From the NCBI GenBank assembly GCA_963575745.1, contig CAUYUJ010016908.1, forward strand, positions 147,501 through 211,500: a stretch of DNA of 64,000 bases, in the 5' to 3' direction. Shown here piece by piece: positions 52,278-62,997 of the stretch. A program made the translations under genes and the position numbers. Source of the stretch: Prorocentrum cordatum. Its lineage: Eukaryota > Sar > Dinophyceae > Prorocentrales > Prorocentraceae. The notes under the pieces were generated by a model that saw nothing but the letters and a program-made list of their open reading frames with translations, made no database searches and was not told the DNA's origin. Numbering within the stretch: the first letter of the stretch is position 1; each line of letters opens with the position of its first letter.

Positions 52278-53075
52278 CTCCCACCACCATGATCATCACC
52301 ACCACCACCGCCACCATCATCAGAATCATCATCATCATCATCATCAGAATCATCATCATCATCATCATCATCATCAGCAGCATCAGCATCAGCATCACCA
52401 TCATGATCATAAGCATCATCATCATCAGCATCATCATCAGCATCAACAACATCAGCATCAACAGCAGCATCATCATCAGCAATGTTATCATAATCACCAT
52501 GTTCAGCATCAGCATCAACATCATCATTATGAGTATCATAATAATCAGCACCATCAGCATTAGCTCACCATCATCACCACCACCACCGCCATCATCACCA
52601 CCACCATCATCATCATCACCATCATCATCAGCCTCCTCATCCTCCTCGTAATCAGCATAATCATGGAGCATAATCAGGATCAGCATCATCAGCATCATCA
52701 GCATAATCAGTATCATCCTCATCTTCTTCATCAGATTCCTCGTCATCATGATCATAATCACTAGTAGCATCGCCATCGTCTCAACATCAGCATCATCATC
52801 ATCACCACCACCATCATCATCATCATCATAATCACCAGCATGATCAATATCATCATTATCATCCTCATCGTCGTCGTCATTATCACCATCAGCAACATCG
52901 GCATCACCACGATCAGCATAACCATCATCGTCATCATCACCATGATCATCATGGGTATCATCATGATCACCATCAACAACAACATCAACATCACCATCAC
53001 CATCATCATCACCGCCACAGCCATCCTCATCCTTATCCTTATCCTCATCCTCATCCTCATCGTAATCATCATCTC
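52278..53075 (+). repeat. (ATC)n tract, about 800 bp
   Basis: CATCATCAC/CATCAGCAT repeats with only short interruptions; the poly-His, poly-Ile and poly-Met frames are artefacts. Confidence 0.95.
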
Positions 53076-54198
53076 TTTCCTACCTGTGACAGCGGCTGTG
53101 CAACATCGGCTAATCTAGAAAGGACAAGGGAGAAATGCTGGGTACTCCCCTCAGCAGACGCACAGCCTGAAGTTGGCTTGGCTACAGACAAACTCCGGGC
53201 GGCAGAGAACCCATGAACTATCTTCGGGACAACCGTTGTAAAATACGCTGGCAGTGTCTCGGTTTGCGTGTGCCGGGAATGGGCTTCCAGAACATCCACC
53301 CAAGCAGCAGTAATGGGAGTGGTCAGGGACGTTCGTTCTATCGACTGCACTCGAGGGGATGAGATGGCAACCGAAAGGAAACCAAAAGCGGCCACGCAGC
53401 CCGAAAGGTGTGCGGTACACGAGGATAGAGATCGCCGCCGTAGGATGCCGTATAGGATGTCAAGCACTCACGGGCGAGGAAGCACCTGTGACGGAAGGAG
53501 GCGCTCACGGGCGAGGCGCACTCACCTGGCGGCCCGTCAGACACGGGCGAGCGGAGCACCCAGAAGCATGTTTGGTCGGCGGGGCGAGAGCGAACCTCTT
53601 CCGCTGAAAGCTAGGCGGGCTACGCACAGCTTTAATTAGGGAGACAAAGCAGAGGAGGGCGCGAGCACCCAGAAACGTAGGGAGGACATGACAACATCAA
53701 TGTACGCTGTAGGCGGTCAAGCGCCCACGGGTGAGCGCGGCGGCATCCATGATCAGAGCAGGCGATGGGAGATGCCGCAATGCGAGCCCAAGGCATAAAC
53801 ACATCTTGAGGTCGACCATGAAAAAATGCTTGGGTGGCCCAGGATCGCCAGAGCAGCGCCTCTCGACATCACGCGAATTATGAGACTTAGCAACCATCCA
53901 CTGCTGGGGGTCACAAAATACTGATGGAGGGAGCAATCTACATCTTTCGCCGCCAGAAGCGCCGTCCCCCTCCCCTGAGAGAGGACGGGAGGGGTCCTCC
54001 CAATGGTTCTTGTCCTGGTCTCAACGCGTGTACAATGCAAAATGCTTGCAGCTAGCACGGCCCCCCGTGGGGCCTCTGAGGCGCATGGCTGCGGAAGTGT
54101 GAAACGCTACTGCAAACCCTTCCCTCCCGCCTGTGCTAAACTGTGTCTGCAATTCGATTGCCAGCAACTGGATTCAGGCCGATATACATCTGGGGCAA
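53076..54198. other. 1.1 kb without recognised gene
   Basis: Degenerate ACTCACGGGCGAGG words at 53465-53560. A 132-codon minus-strand frame (53069-53467) has no recognisable domain. Confidence 0.3.
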
Positions 54199-54372
54199 CA
54201 GTCAACCCGTACAGTAAGGATGCGCGGTCAGGATGCAAGGGCCTCAGAGGGCCACGTTAGCGCTTTTCGAACGAGGCTGGCCGGCGACAGTCTCTCAGGA
54301 GTGGCCAAAGGGGCAATGATGGAAGGGCAACTTTGGAAAGTCGCTCCTCCTTACTATATGCGGGTCGACTGT
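54199..54372. mobile_element. TA-CAGTCAACCCG element, copy with both ends
   Basis: ACAGTCAACCCGTACAGTAA and CTATATGCGGGTCGACTGTA; body GGATGCGCGGTCAGGATGCA and CTTTTCGAACGAGGC. The outer left base pair is CA/AA rather than TA. Confidence 0.7.
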
Positions 54373-54553
54373 AGACAACTTTAGAAAAAGCGAGAACCCA
54401 TCGGCAGATGTGGTGCGCCAGGCAACGGGAGGCCGTAGGACGCCGTCGGACGCCCGGCTCCCACGGGAAACCGTGCGACTGTGGCACCCCCGGCCGCAGG
54501 GGCCACAGGAGGCCACGCGAGGCCCCGGGTAGACGGGTCGGTCGGGGGCGGCC

Positions 54554-54722
54554 GAGAGGGGGGTGTCCAAGAGGGGGGGGGCGCAAGTCATGGCCGGCGG
54601 CATGTGCGAGCGGGGGGGCCAGGCACGCAATGACGCAGGAAGAAGAGGCGCCATGAAATCTGGGGAACTATCATGCCCCCCGCCATGATATCCACCCCCC
54701 CCTAGTCATCACCCCCCTCTTT
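54554..54722. mobile_element. AAGAGGGGGGTG element, best inverted ends
   Basis: GAGAGGGGGGTG and CACCCCCCTCTTTT are inverted. It contains CATGGCCGGCGGCATGTGCG and GCCATGATATCCACC. Confidence 0.65.
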
Positions 54723-55251
54723 TCCGCCCCCGAGTCGGGCTTGCACCCCCTCCCCTCGCTGCACCCTGCCGAGCCCAGGGGCGGGTGGGGGGGGGGAGTG
54801 ATGAGCAGAAGGAAGGGGGGAGGGGAGGAGAGAAGGAGCCAGGAGGAGGGCAGGGCATGCCATGCGGAGCGGAGGGCGAAGGGGGAGGAGGCCGGGCGGG
54901 AAGGCGAGATGCTGCGCCGAAACGCGCCCGACGACGCGCAGCCGGCGGGGCGCGGCGGGCGCCTGGGGGCCGGAAGCCGCCGTGCGCCACGGGCGCGCCC
55001 GGCTCCATCATCGGCCCAGCGGTCTGCGGCACGGTGGGGGCTACGCTCGTCGTTACTTACGAGGCAACTGCGTACTTACTGGGAGGTCGTCGACGGAAGG
55101 ATTAGGGAGAATGTTGAGCCCCATTGGGGGGCTGCTACGCCAAATGAGGCCGCGGATCAAACGGGATTAGACCGTATTAAGCTGGATTGAATTGGATTAA
55201 GCGGGATCAAGCCAAATTAAACTAGATTTTGCGGCATGGTGGGGCTCAGTG
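54723..55251. other. No gene seen
   Basis: Purine-rich GGAGG stretch (54790-54910), then imperfect repeats of GGATTAAGC(G/T)GGATCAAG at 55150-55225. Confidence 0.35.
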
Positions 55252-55454
55252 TGCCCTGGAAACGAGAGGGCCGTTTTTGTGACCGGTTCCGTTTTGCCGT
55301 TTTTGTTGCCGGTTCCGACACTGCTTTGCTTTTGCTGGTTCCTTCGCCGTTGTTGTACTGGTTCCAGCTCCGGTTCCAATCCCAGAGCCGTGTGTTTCGC
55401 CGTTCCTGGTCGCAATGCTTCCCGTTCCCATTTCAAGAGACGGTTCTTGCTCGG
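55252..55454 (+). mobile_element. GGCCCTGGAAACG element, right end lost
   Basis: TGCCCTGGAAACGAGAGGGC start and CCGGTTCCG repeats as at 26632; similarity ends after TTTCAAGAGACGG. Confidence 0.55.
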
Positions 55455-55494
55455 ACACTTGTTTGGGTGTTACGTTCGCCTCTCATGGAGTACA

Positions 55495-55660
55495 GTCGGA
55501 CCTAGGACAGAAGAGCAACCCTGACCAACATCAGACCCTCCGTCGGTCAAAACAAGCAGAACTTCTGAGGGTGCCCTCCCCAGGATGCAGAAGAACATCC
55601 ACCAAGCACGAAGCTTCCCGACCCGACCTCGATCTTGTACCTTGGCCCGACTGTCACGAA
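55495..55660 (+). repeat. Dispersed repeat, counterpart of 18157-18365
   Basis: GTCGGACCTAGGACAGAAG to CGACCTCGATCTTG; see 18157. Confidence 0.55.
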
Positions 55661-55669
55661 GGTGGAGAT

Positions 55670-55805
55670 TTCCAATGGGCCAGAAGTTTGGGGCCCAACT
55701 CGGGGACAGAAGCCAGGAAGGCGCCCATCCTCGACAGGGGTGCGTCCGATTGGCCCCCCTAGGGCGTATCCCCGAGTTCCCCTCCTTTTCTGAGCGGCTT
55801 GGTTT
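55670..55805 (+). repeat. GGGCCCAACCCTGGGAGATACGA-family repeat
   Basis: TTTGGGGCCCAACTCGGG, CATCCTCGACAGGGGTGCGT and CCTAGGGCGTATCCC match 32750, 60835 and 61003. Confidence 0.55.
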
Positions 55806-55987
55806 TTTTCGTGGAGAAGTCGGGGGGGGGGGCGCTAAATTCCCTGCAATGGAAAACTACAAGAGTCAAGAAATTCGGGGGATCCGCGACACACAGCGGC
55901 AGATAGCGGCAGCCGGCTGGCATCAAGTAGCGGCGCAGGCCCGGGGCAGACCGTCCACCAGTCACCCCGGATTCGCCGCTGGTGGCC

Positions 55988-56158
55988 GCCAGTGGAGAAC
56001 TTATGCCAAGAAGCACCGTGCTGGCCTCTGGGGTGCCCTGGGTTTCTACGGTTTCGAAGGTTTTGCGAAGGAAAGCGTGACGTTCCCACACCGAAAATCT
56101 GTGGACGTCCTGGGGTCTCAGGGTTGGGGTTCTTGTGGAAGGTTCTTGTGGACTGGCC
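55988..56158 (-). repeat. CCCAACCCTGAGAC family, reverse orientation
   Basis: Reverse complement of the 12957-13130 type: TATGCCAAGAAGCACC, then AAGCGTGACGTTCCCACACC and GGGGTCTCAGGGTTGGGG. Confidence 0.65.
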
Positions 56159-56388
56159 TCCACGGTAAACGCAAAACGATGGTCGGCGTTCTTACCCACA
56201 CGCCTACTAGGGGGGGCGAGCACCAGAGCGTTTTACATTGACCCGCAGTTGCGGACAAGGGCGAGGGAGCGGCGGGGTCGTCGGCAGTCTGCGATGTTCT
56301 GAGGGAGTCCGCCGACTCTGTTACAGATCGCACAGCGAGCTCGCCGCAGGCGCCCAATCTTCGCCACAACAATTTGGGTGGGCTGTCG

Positions 56389-56510
56389 GTGGGTCGCGGG
56401 TGGGTTGCGGGTGGGTCGCTGGGAGGGTCACTGGGTGAGTCGCTGGATGGATCGCTGGGTGGGTCGCGGGGGGGTCGCGGGTGGGTCGCGGGGGAGGACG
56501 ACGACAACAA
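56389..56510 (+). repeat. GTGGGTCGCGG minisatellite
   Basis: About ten units of G(G/T)GGGTCGC(T/G)GG, G-rich on the plus strand. Confidence 0.8.
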
Positions 56511-56800
56511 CAACAAACGAGCAGGATCCGCGCCGCGGAATCCCACTTCAGCCACGCACACAGGGACGGTGTAAGACTGTTCGGCCCCCTCAATTTGATT
56601 CCAGGTTCTGGCAAGGTGACTTGCATGGCATTTGCCTCTCCGCCCACTTCGCCACCGCGTCAAACCGCGCCGGGCCAGCATGGCGTGCCGGTGAGTCCCG
56701 ACTGGCGTGGGGTCCAAATTTGGTTTCGGGTCTCGCCACGCCCACCCCGCCACCATGCAAACGACCTTGACAGAATCCGAAGAAGGCCCGGGTCCTACAA

Positions 56801-56952
56801 TTAGGTCGGGCATGTCCTTCTACGGGCGGGCTTTGGGAAGAAAAATGGAACATAGTCATAAACAGGTTCAGAAATACGAAGAACATCAAACATCGTCCCC
56901 AGACTATTTTGTATGTTTGATTATTCCTCGTGTAGAGGGACATGCCCGACTT
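56801..56952. mobile_element. TTA-GGTCGGGC family, complete 152-bp copy
   Basis: TTAGGTCGGGCATGTCCTTC and GAGGGACATGCCCGACTTC; interior has AACATAGTC and AAACATCGTCCCCAGAC. Confidence 0.75.
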
Positions 56953-57464
56953 CATCCTACACCTTCCATTTTAATCTGGGCGGCGCAACAGACATTGCGT
57001 CGGCTGGTTCTTGTTGTAAGTGTTCGCGCCCCCCGAGGCCGTCTCCCCGCGTCGGGGCTGTCAGAAACGACCGGGGACGAAAAACTTGGGCCCCAGAAGA
57101 GGTCGAGATCCCAAGGTGCCAACGTCGAGAAAAATAAAAAATCGTCGACGGAAGAGATGATCTACAAGTGCCACCAATACCAAGACTGCAGCGACTACCA
57201 GTGCCATTTCCGCGACAGCATCGACAGCAACACTCATGGAAATATTGTTAGCTATTATCTGCTCGCGTGCCATCCGACATGTTTATCCCAAGCCCTCGGT
57301 ACCCGGCCTCTTCGTCTTTGATCCTGACCCCCCCCCCAATGGGGGATCTCACGGACCTGCCACGTGCTGTTGAGTGGCGCAGCCCCCAAGCCAGGGAAGA
57401 GAGGGAGGATGGAAGGAAGGGAAGAGGGGAGGGGGGGAGAGAAGGATGGGGCCCGAGAATTCGG
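56953..57464. other. No gene seen
   Basis: Low-copy DNA ending in a GGAAGG-rich stretch (57400-57450). Confidence 0.3.
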
Positions 57465-57655
57465 TTGCTCCCCTCGTACTTAAGGACCACATCCCAGACA
57501 CATTTCAGAGCGCCCAGAAAGAGTATCGAAACAGTGTCGAACGAGTATCGCCTTCCAGGGCCCGACACGTGAAGACCCTCCAACTCCGGCAGTTTCCTGG
57601 TGCTCGACATTCTTTCTGGTGATCAAGGCCAGAAGTGGGTTGGAGCATCATGGCC
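57465..57655 (+). repeat. Dispersed 190-bp repeat, counterpart of 40845
   Basis: See 40845-41035; the two copies are collinear from GGTTGCT..C to TGGTGATCAAGGCCAGAAG. Confidence 0.7.
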
Positions 57656-58180
57656 TGAGAGAGGGATTGGCCGAGAGGCTTGCCCGGAGCAGAAAGGACC
57701 AGCGGCAACACCAGGCGGGGCAGCCCGGGCAGGCACGCACCCTACAACGACGGGCGGGAGCCGGGCGGGCGGGTGCAGACGGCCGGGCAGAGCGGGCGGG
57801 TCGCTGCAGCGTCAGTGCTGCATGGATCGCGGGACAGGCTCAATCGGCGGCGCGATTCTTTGGTGAACCGTGCGGGAGCCCAACGCGAGCATGCGGTTCC
57901 TGAGTGCTGGAAGCGCGAGGAAATCCCACGCGAGCGCGCGGCTCCTGGATACATTGTGTGGAAGTCTTGCGCGACAGCCCGTGGCCGGCCCCGCCCCCCG
58001 CTCCTCTCCCCCCCTAGATTGGTCGCGTCACGTTGCGCGCAGGAGACGCTCGGGAATGAGCCGCTCTCCGGCATGCCTCAGGGGAGCCTGCGCGAGTCTT
58101 GCTTGGCGAAGCTGGCCTCCTCCAGCCCTGCGCCCCCACACCCCCTGGTCACGCCCGCCATCGCCGGGAGATGCAGTGGG
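57656..58180. other. No gene seen
   Basis: GCGGGCGGG-rich stretch near 57750-57810; frames not protein-like. Confidence 0.3.
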
Positions 58181-58345
58181 GGCCAGTCCACAAGAAACCT
58201 TCCACCAGAAGCCCAACCCTGAGACACCAGGGCGTTCATTCATTTTTGGTGTGGGAGCGTCGCGCTTCCCATCGCAAAACCATCGAAACCCAGGGCACCA
58301 TGGAGGCAACCAGGGTGTTTCTTGGCATGGGTCTCCACTGCACAG
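58181..58345 (+). repeat. CCCAACCCTGAGAC family
   Basis: GGCCAGTCCACAAGAAACCT, GCCCAACCCTGAGACACCAG, GGTGTGGGAGCGTCGCGC and TTCTTGGCATGGGTC. Confidence 0.65.
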
Positions 58346-59261
58346 CAGCGGCCTCTATGCTGGTCCTAGCTCGGCGGCGAGAGCAAGGCGGAAGTGATTG
58401 GGGGGCAAGCCCTCTCAGGCGGCGGGGCTTCTCAGAAACCCTCTGGCCTTCTGAGAAACCGTCTCCGACTTCGGCGAAGGCTTAGAGCACTTCTCTCGGA
58501 AAACCCGAGTCCTTGAGATCCTGCTGAGATGGCCCACCCACTCTGCCTTCCCCCATGGACTCGCCGCTTGGGCGCGATATTATGGGGGGGCGATACATGG
58601 GGTGGGCAGCAAGGGCTGCCGAGAAGGGGCCCTTTTGGGCCCAGGGCCCTAAAGGGACCCTAGAGGGGCCCCAAAGAGGGTCTTAGGGCCCAGAAGGGCA
58701 CCTTTCTTCCCCCCCTTTTATCGCCTCGCATTTCTTCGCGCCCATGCCGCCGCCGACTGGCCCCGTCCAGCCCTTCCTCGTGATGAGTATCAACACCCCG
58801 ACCACCCCACTAGAGGAAGGAGAACTAGCAGAAGCATAAACTGCCGACAACTCGAGCGGATAGCTGGGATCTGCGCTGGCCCCCCTTCCCTGGCGCGCGG
58901 AGGGGGGCCTGGCGCAGAACCCGAGAAAACTCCGCGCGGAACTCCGAGAGATCATGTTCATGCCATTCGTTCTCCGTCGAGCCAGGCCGCGAGAGTCCGG
59001 CGGGTGGCAATGGGGGGTGACCTAGCTGGGGGGGTGAAGGAAAGGGCCCTAAGGACCCAAGACCTTATTACAGTGCGGGCGCGGCCGCAAGAGACCCTCG
59101 CAAGAAGCCCAACACTGAAAACCCGCGCGAGGTGCACCTAGAGGGGAAACCCGGAACACCCCTAAGCGCAGCAGCAGCAGCTCTGACGGCCAAGGGGGAG
59201 TCACCTCGCAGCGCGCGGAGTGAAGAAACCCGGGGTACCCCGACGAAAAGCATGGAGGGGA
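58346..59261. other. No gene; weak foldback at 58841-58968
   Basis: GGGGCCC/CCCTAAAGGGACCC words (58620-58690). 58841-58968 has diverged CTCCGCGCGG foldback arms (CTCGAGCGGATAGC and CTCCGCGCGGAACTCC). Confidence 0.35.
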
Positions 59262-59420
59262 GGCCCGACCAAAAGAAACCTCCTGCAAGAAACCCATCCC
59301 TGATGGATTTCTGGTTTGGGGACGCCACGCCTTCCATAGCAAAACCGTCGGACCCCAGGAAACCCAGGGCATCCTCTGGAGGCAAGCAGGGTGTCTCTTG
59401 ACATGCGCCTCGGCTGCATG
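59262..59420 (+). repeat. CCCAACCCTGAGAC family, diverged
   Basis: GGCCCGACCAAAAGAAACCT, GACGCCACGCCTTCC, CATCCTCTGGAGGCAAGCAG. Confidence 0.6.
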
Positions 59421-59464
59421 GTCTCGTGCCTCGCGCCCCCATTGGCACCACGAAGCCTGGACTA

Positions 59465-59634
59465 GGGCGACAAAATCTATACATATCCACTACTCCCTGG
59501 CCAGGCCCATCCTGAACCCAGCAGCTGTGTGTACGCCACGCCCTCCTTGCTTGGCCAAGAGGGCGTATACAGTGCTGCTGGGTTCGGGATGGGCCTGGCC
59601 AGGGAGCAGTGGATATGTATAGATTTCGTTGCCC
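59465..59634. repeat. 170-bp near-perfect hairpin (foldback element)
   Basis: AAATCTATACATATCCACTA at 59473 pairs with its inverse ending at 59626, and pairing continues through CTCCCTGGCCAGGCCCATCC, GAACCCAGCAGC and TACGCC to a short TTGGCC loop. Each arm is about 80 bp with few mismatches. No second copy in the window. Confidence 0.8.
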
Positions 59635-59964
59635 GATGGACGAGGATAACATCGATGCGGATGCATGGAGAGAATCTCTGGGAGCGGGCGGCTCGGGAAG
59701 AGGCATCGGGCGACACAGGTCTTCTCGGAGCGTTCCTGGAGCGCTCCGAGAGCGGCCCCATACGCTCTGGAACCTATGCCTCCTCGTCCTGGCCCCGTCC
59801 GAGAGAAGCGCGAATCCGCTCAGCATCGGTCCCCACACCCCTCCCATAGGGCCCATCTGGCGCAGATTTTCATCGCGGGCAGTCCCAATGGGAGGCCCCA
59901 AAAAGGCCACAACGACAATCGAGTTCGAGCCCAGATTCAGGTCACCCCCCATTTCGGGAGCGGC

Positions 59965-60138
59965 CAAGAGGGGGGCCTCCAAGAGGGGAGCCGCAAGGCA
60001 GGGCCGGCGGCATGTGCGCGGCCCAGGGGGGGGGGGCCAGTGACGTAATGAAATAAGAAGAGGCGCCATGACATCTGGGGGAGATCTTCTGGCCCCCGCC
60101 ATGATGCCACCTCCCCCCTAGTCATCCCCCCCCCTCCT
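59965..60138. mobile_element. AAGAGGGGGGTG element, third copy
   Basis: AAGAGGGGGGCCTCCAAGAG start; GGCCGGCGGCATGTGCGCGG and GCCATGATGCCACCTCC; right end CATCCCCCCCCCTCCTT. Confidence 0.55.
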
Positions 60139-60338
60139 TGCCGCCTTTGACCAGCACGCGACTCGCCCGAACACCGCGAGGGGGGGAGCCCGAGGCGGCG
60201 CCTTCATCATGGCGCCCGCGCCCCCCTTCGGGTGCGCGGCCCGCGCGGGGGGCCTCTGCGCCCCGCGGGCCCCGGGCGCCAACAACGATGGGCCTGTTTT
60301 CCACCGCCACCACCAGAATTGGGAGGGGGAGGGGGTCC

Positions 60339-60640
60339 TCCTCCTCCTCCTCCTCCTCCTCCTCCTCCTCCTCCTCCTCCTTTTCTTTCTAATCCTCAAC
60401 CTTTTTCTCTCTTGCCCTAATCCTTCACCTCCTTCCCCCTCCTCCTAATCCTCTATTTCCTCCTCCTCCACTCTTCCTCCACCTCCTCCTCTCTTCCTTT
60501 TCCTCCTCCTCCTCCTCCTCCAACTCCTCCTCCTCCTCCCCCTCCAAATCCTCCACCCCCCCTCCGCCAAATCCTCCCCCTCAACCTCCTCCTCATCCTC
60601 CTCCCCCTCCTCCTGATCCACCACCTCCTCCTCCCCCCCT
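60339..60640 (+). repeat. (CTC)n pyrimidine tract
   Basis: CTCCTCCTCC from 60339, loosening to mixed C/T repeats up to 60640. Confidence 0.9.
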
Positions 60641-60834
60641 CCAACTTGTGGCGGTGGTGGTAGAAAACAGGCCTATCAACAACAGAAAACGGGGGGGGGG
60701 AGGGGCGGGGCGGGGCGGGGACGGCCGCCGCGCCCGACACTCTGCGGCCAGGGCGGGCGGGGCGAGCGGAAGGGAGGGGGAACGATAGGGAGCACATGGG
60801 GGCATGTCGGCCCCCATCCCAGGCCGTGCGTGTT

Positions 60835-61175
60835 GTTGGGGAGGTCCTCGGCTGGGACCAGGAAGAACTGGGGCCCAACCCTGGGAGATACGACGGGGGG
60901 GGGGCGTCCAGCCTCGATGGGGGTGCGTCCGGGTAGCCCTCTTGGGGGGAGTGGAGGGTAGGGGGAACGATCGGATCACGGGGAGCACGTCGGCCCCTAT
61001 CCCAGGCTTTTTGGGAGGGTTTCGACTGGGACCAAGAATATTTGGGGCCCAGCCCTGGGAGATACGACGGGGGGGGACGTCCATCCTCGATAGGGGGTGC
61101 GTCCGAGTAGCCCCCTGGGGGTGTATCCCAGGGCTTGCCCTCCTTTTCTGGGCGGCCCTTTTTTGCCGCGAGAAC
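60835..61175 (+). repeat. Two tandem GGGCCCAACCCTGGGAGATACGA repeats
   Basis: 60835-60957 and 61003-61175 share GTC.(C/G)GCTGGGACCA(G/A)GAA, GGGCCCA(A/G)CCCTGGGAGA, TACGACGGGGGGGG, CATCCTCGAT.GGGGTGCGTC. The second continues into GGTGTATCCCAGGGCTTGCC. Confidence 0.75.
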
Positions 61176-61215
61176 TCGGGGGTTGGGGGAACAAATACCG
61201 CCTGCGATACAGCAA

Positions 61216-61383
61216 GGGCCAGACCACAACAAAACTTCCGCAACAAAAAAAAACAATCCTGAGACCACAGGACGTCCATTGTTTTTGTTGTGTGAGAACG
61301 TCACGCTTTCCCTCGCAAAATAACCGAAACCCACAAAAGTGGAAACAATACTGGTGGTTATTGGCATAGGTGTTCCTCTGTAC
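61216..61383 (+). repeat. CCCAACCCTGAGAC family, copy in tandem module
   Basis: GGCCAGACCACAACAAAACT, CAATCCTGAGACCACAGGAC, GAACGTCACGCTTTCCCTCG. The first G-rich repeat type precedes this family here and within about 200 bp at 55.7-56.0 kb. Confidence 0.65.
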
Positions 61384-61410
61384 GGGTTCAATCGATGCAA
61401 TTGTTTAAAC

Positions 61411-61492
61411 ATGTTTCCCGGCTCCCCCCCCAGTGGAAATGGAAGGCAAACTGGCGCCTTCGGGTGGGGTTGGGGTGGTATGCTGTCGGTGA
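61411..61492 (+). repeat. Dispersed repeat shared with 22866
   Basis: TTTCCCGGCTCCCCCCCC and CTTCGGGTGGGGTTGGGGTG. Confidence 0.45.
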
Positions 61493-62189
61493 GAGGGGGG
61501 ACGGGGAACAGGTGCAGGACGGCACCCTCAGCTCATGCAGCAACGTGCAGATGCAGCGTCCAAGGTAAGGCCGAAGCCAACAACGACGAGCCACACAACG
61601 CGAGCCAGCGCGCGAGCCGCTTCCCGCGAACGCGAGACACGTGTCTGCGGCGCAGGAGCACCCGTGTTGAGGACGGTCGGGTCATATACACCTCACCTTC
61701 GCCCGCGACCCTAGAACCCACTGCAAGCTGTGGAGCCGACACACCAGGTCGACGTTACCATGCACACGCCGCAGGACATACGCCCAAACCTATGATACAC
61801 AACGCTCGACTGACCGGCTTTGAGACTGGAGCGGTCGCCACAACGACCTGGAGTTTGGATTCGGCGGGCTGTGCATAACGGTCGCGCTGCCACACGATCG
61901 AAGGCCCTGCAAAACAAGCTTCAGCTGTGAGCACCTGGCGGGGGTTTCGAAACATTGCCCCTCAAAAAAGGCGGCGATGATTGAAGACAACGACGTCGCA
62001 GTACACGCGGCCAGACGGAAAAGGAACGGGCGTCTTAGGAACACTGGCGGCTAAGCCCCGTCATGCTGACCCTCCCCCCACGAAGTGACAATCACACGCG
62101 CACCGTTCCTGTGCTGTCGTTGTATTTTGATTATGGACATGCAGATGAAGCGGAGGAGGACGATGAGGAAGAGGGGGAGAAAAACAACA
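61493..62189. other. No gene seen
   Basis: Low-copy sequence; no domain in any frame. Confidence 0.3.
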
Positions 62190-62230
62190 TCCTTCTCCTC
62201 CTCCTCCTCCTCCTCCTCCTCCTCCTCCTC

Positions 62231-62262
<32 letters not shown>

Positions 62263-62408
62263 TCTCCCCCGATACCTCCTCCACCTTTTTCTGCTCCACC
62301 TCCACCTCCTCCTCCTCCTCCCCTCTTCCTGTTGTTCCTCCTCCCTCCTCCTCCTCCTCCTCCTCCTCCTCCTCCTCCTCCTCTTCCTCCTCCTCCTCCT
62401 CCTCCAGC
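62190..62408 (+). repeat. (CTC)n pyrimidine tract
   Basis: Two nearly pure CTC blocks (62190-62255, 62345-62408) around a mixed C/T section. Confidence 0.95.
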
Positions 62409-62810
62409 GGGCGAGAATGGACGGATCCGCATGAATGTGGTTCAAGCCATCGCACGGACACTCCCAAAGGGCATCCAGAAAGTGCGGAGCTAGCGCACTG
62501 CCCATCATGTTTCCAACATGCCCACATCGGGCAGACACCGCATGAACATGAACGGAATGGTTTTGAACCTGGGGGGAGGAAAAATAGAAAGAGTGAGCAG
62601 TACAAGGGAAACCAGGGGGGAAAACAACACAGTCAAACACATGGCCCATCCGCGATGTTGCAACACATCTCTTTTTGGTTTCAGTATGATATTTCACCGC
62701 CGCCGTGCCGCGGGCACGTCGTGGAATGCCGTCAGGCCCAGAGGATCCTTCAGTCCCCAATGTCGGAATGCTCCGAATGGACCCGCACCCTCAAACTTTC
62801 GACGCTCGAA
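62409..62810. other. No gene seen
   Basis: Nothing recognised on either strand. Confidence 0.3.
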
Positions 62811-62997
62811 ATGGGCACGGACAAAAAGGGGTACAATGCCCAACAACAAATGGTGTCCCAAACCAACAGCGGCCGCTGTTGGGCAGGCGGCCTTCTGTCT
62901 CGAATGGACACAGGCCGCGGCGGCGTGGACAGCGAATCCTGTTTAAAATGAAATGGAACTGCTGTTGTGCATTTTAATCATTTTTTCGCATCTATTT
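62811..62997. mobile_element. GGTACAATGCCCAACA element, second copy
   Basis: ATGGGCACGGACAAAAAGGG and GGTACAATGCCCAACA; interior AACAGCGGCCGCTGTT and GACACAGGCCGCGGCGGCGT identical to 28081-28277. The right end is eroded (TGTTGTGCATTTTAATC). Confidence 0.7.

Noticed and set aside
51281-52563. Ser/Leu/Pro and His-rich frames over 200 codons
   Set aside because: They are readings of (GGA)n and (ATC)n tracts.
53069-53467. 132-codon minus-strand frame
   Set aside because: No domain recognised; length is expected by chance in GC-rich DNA.
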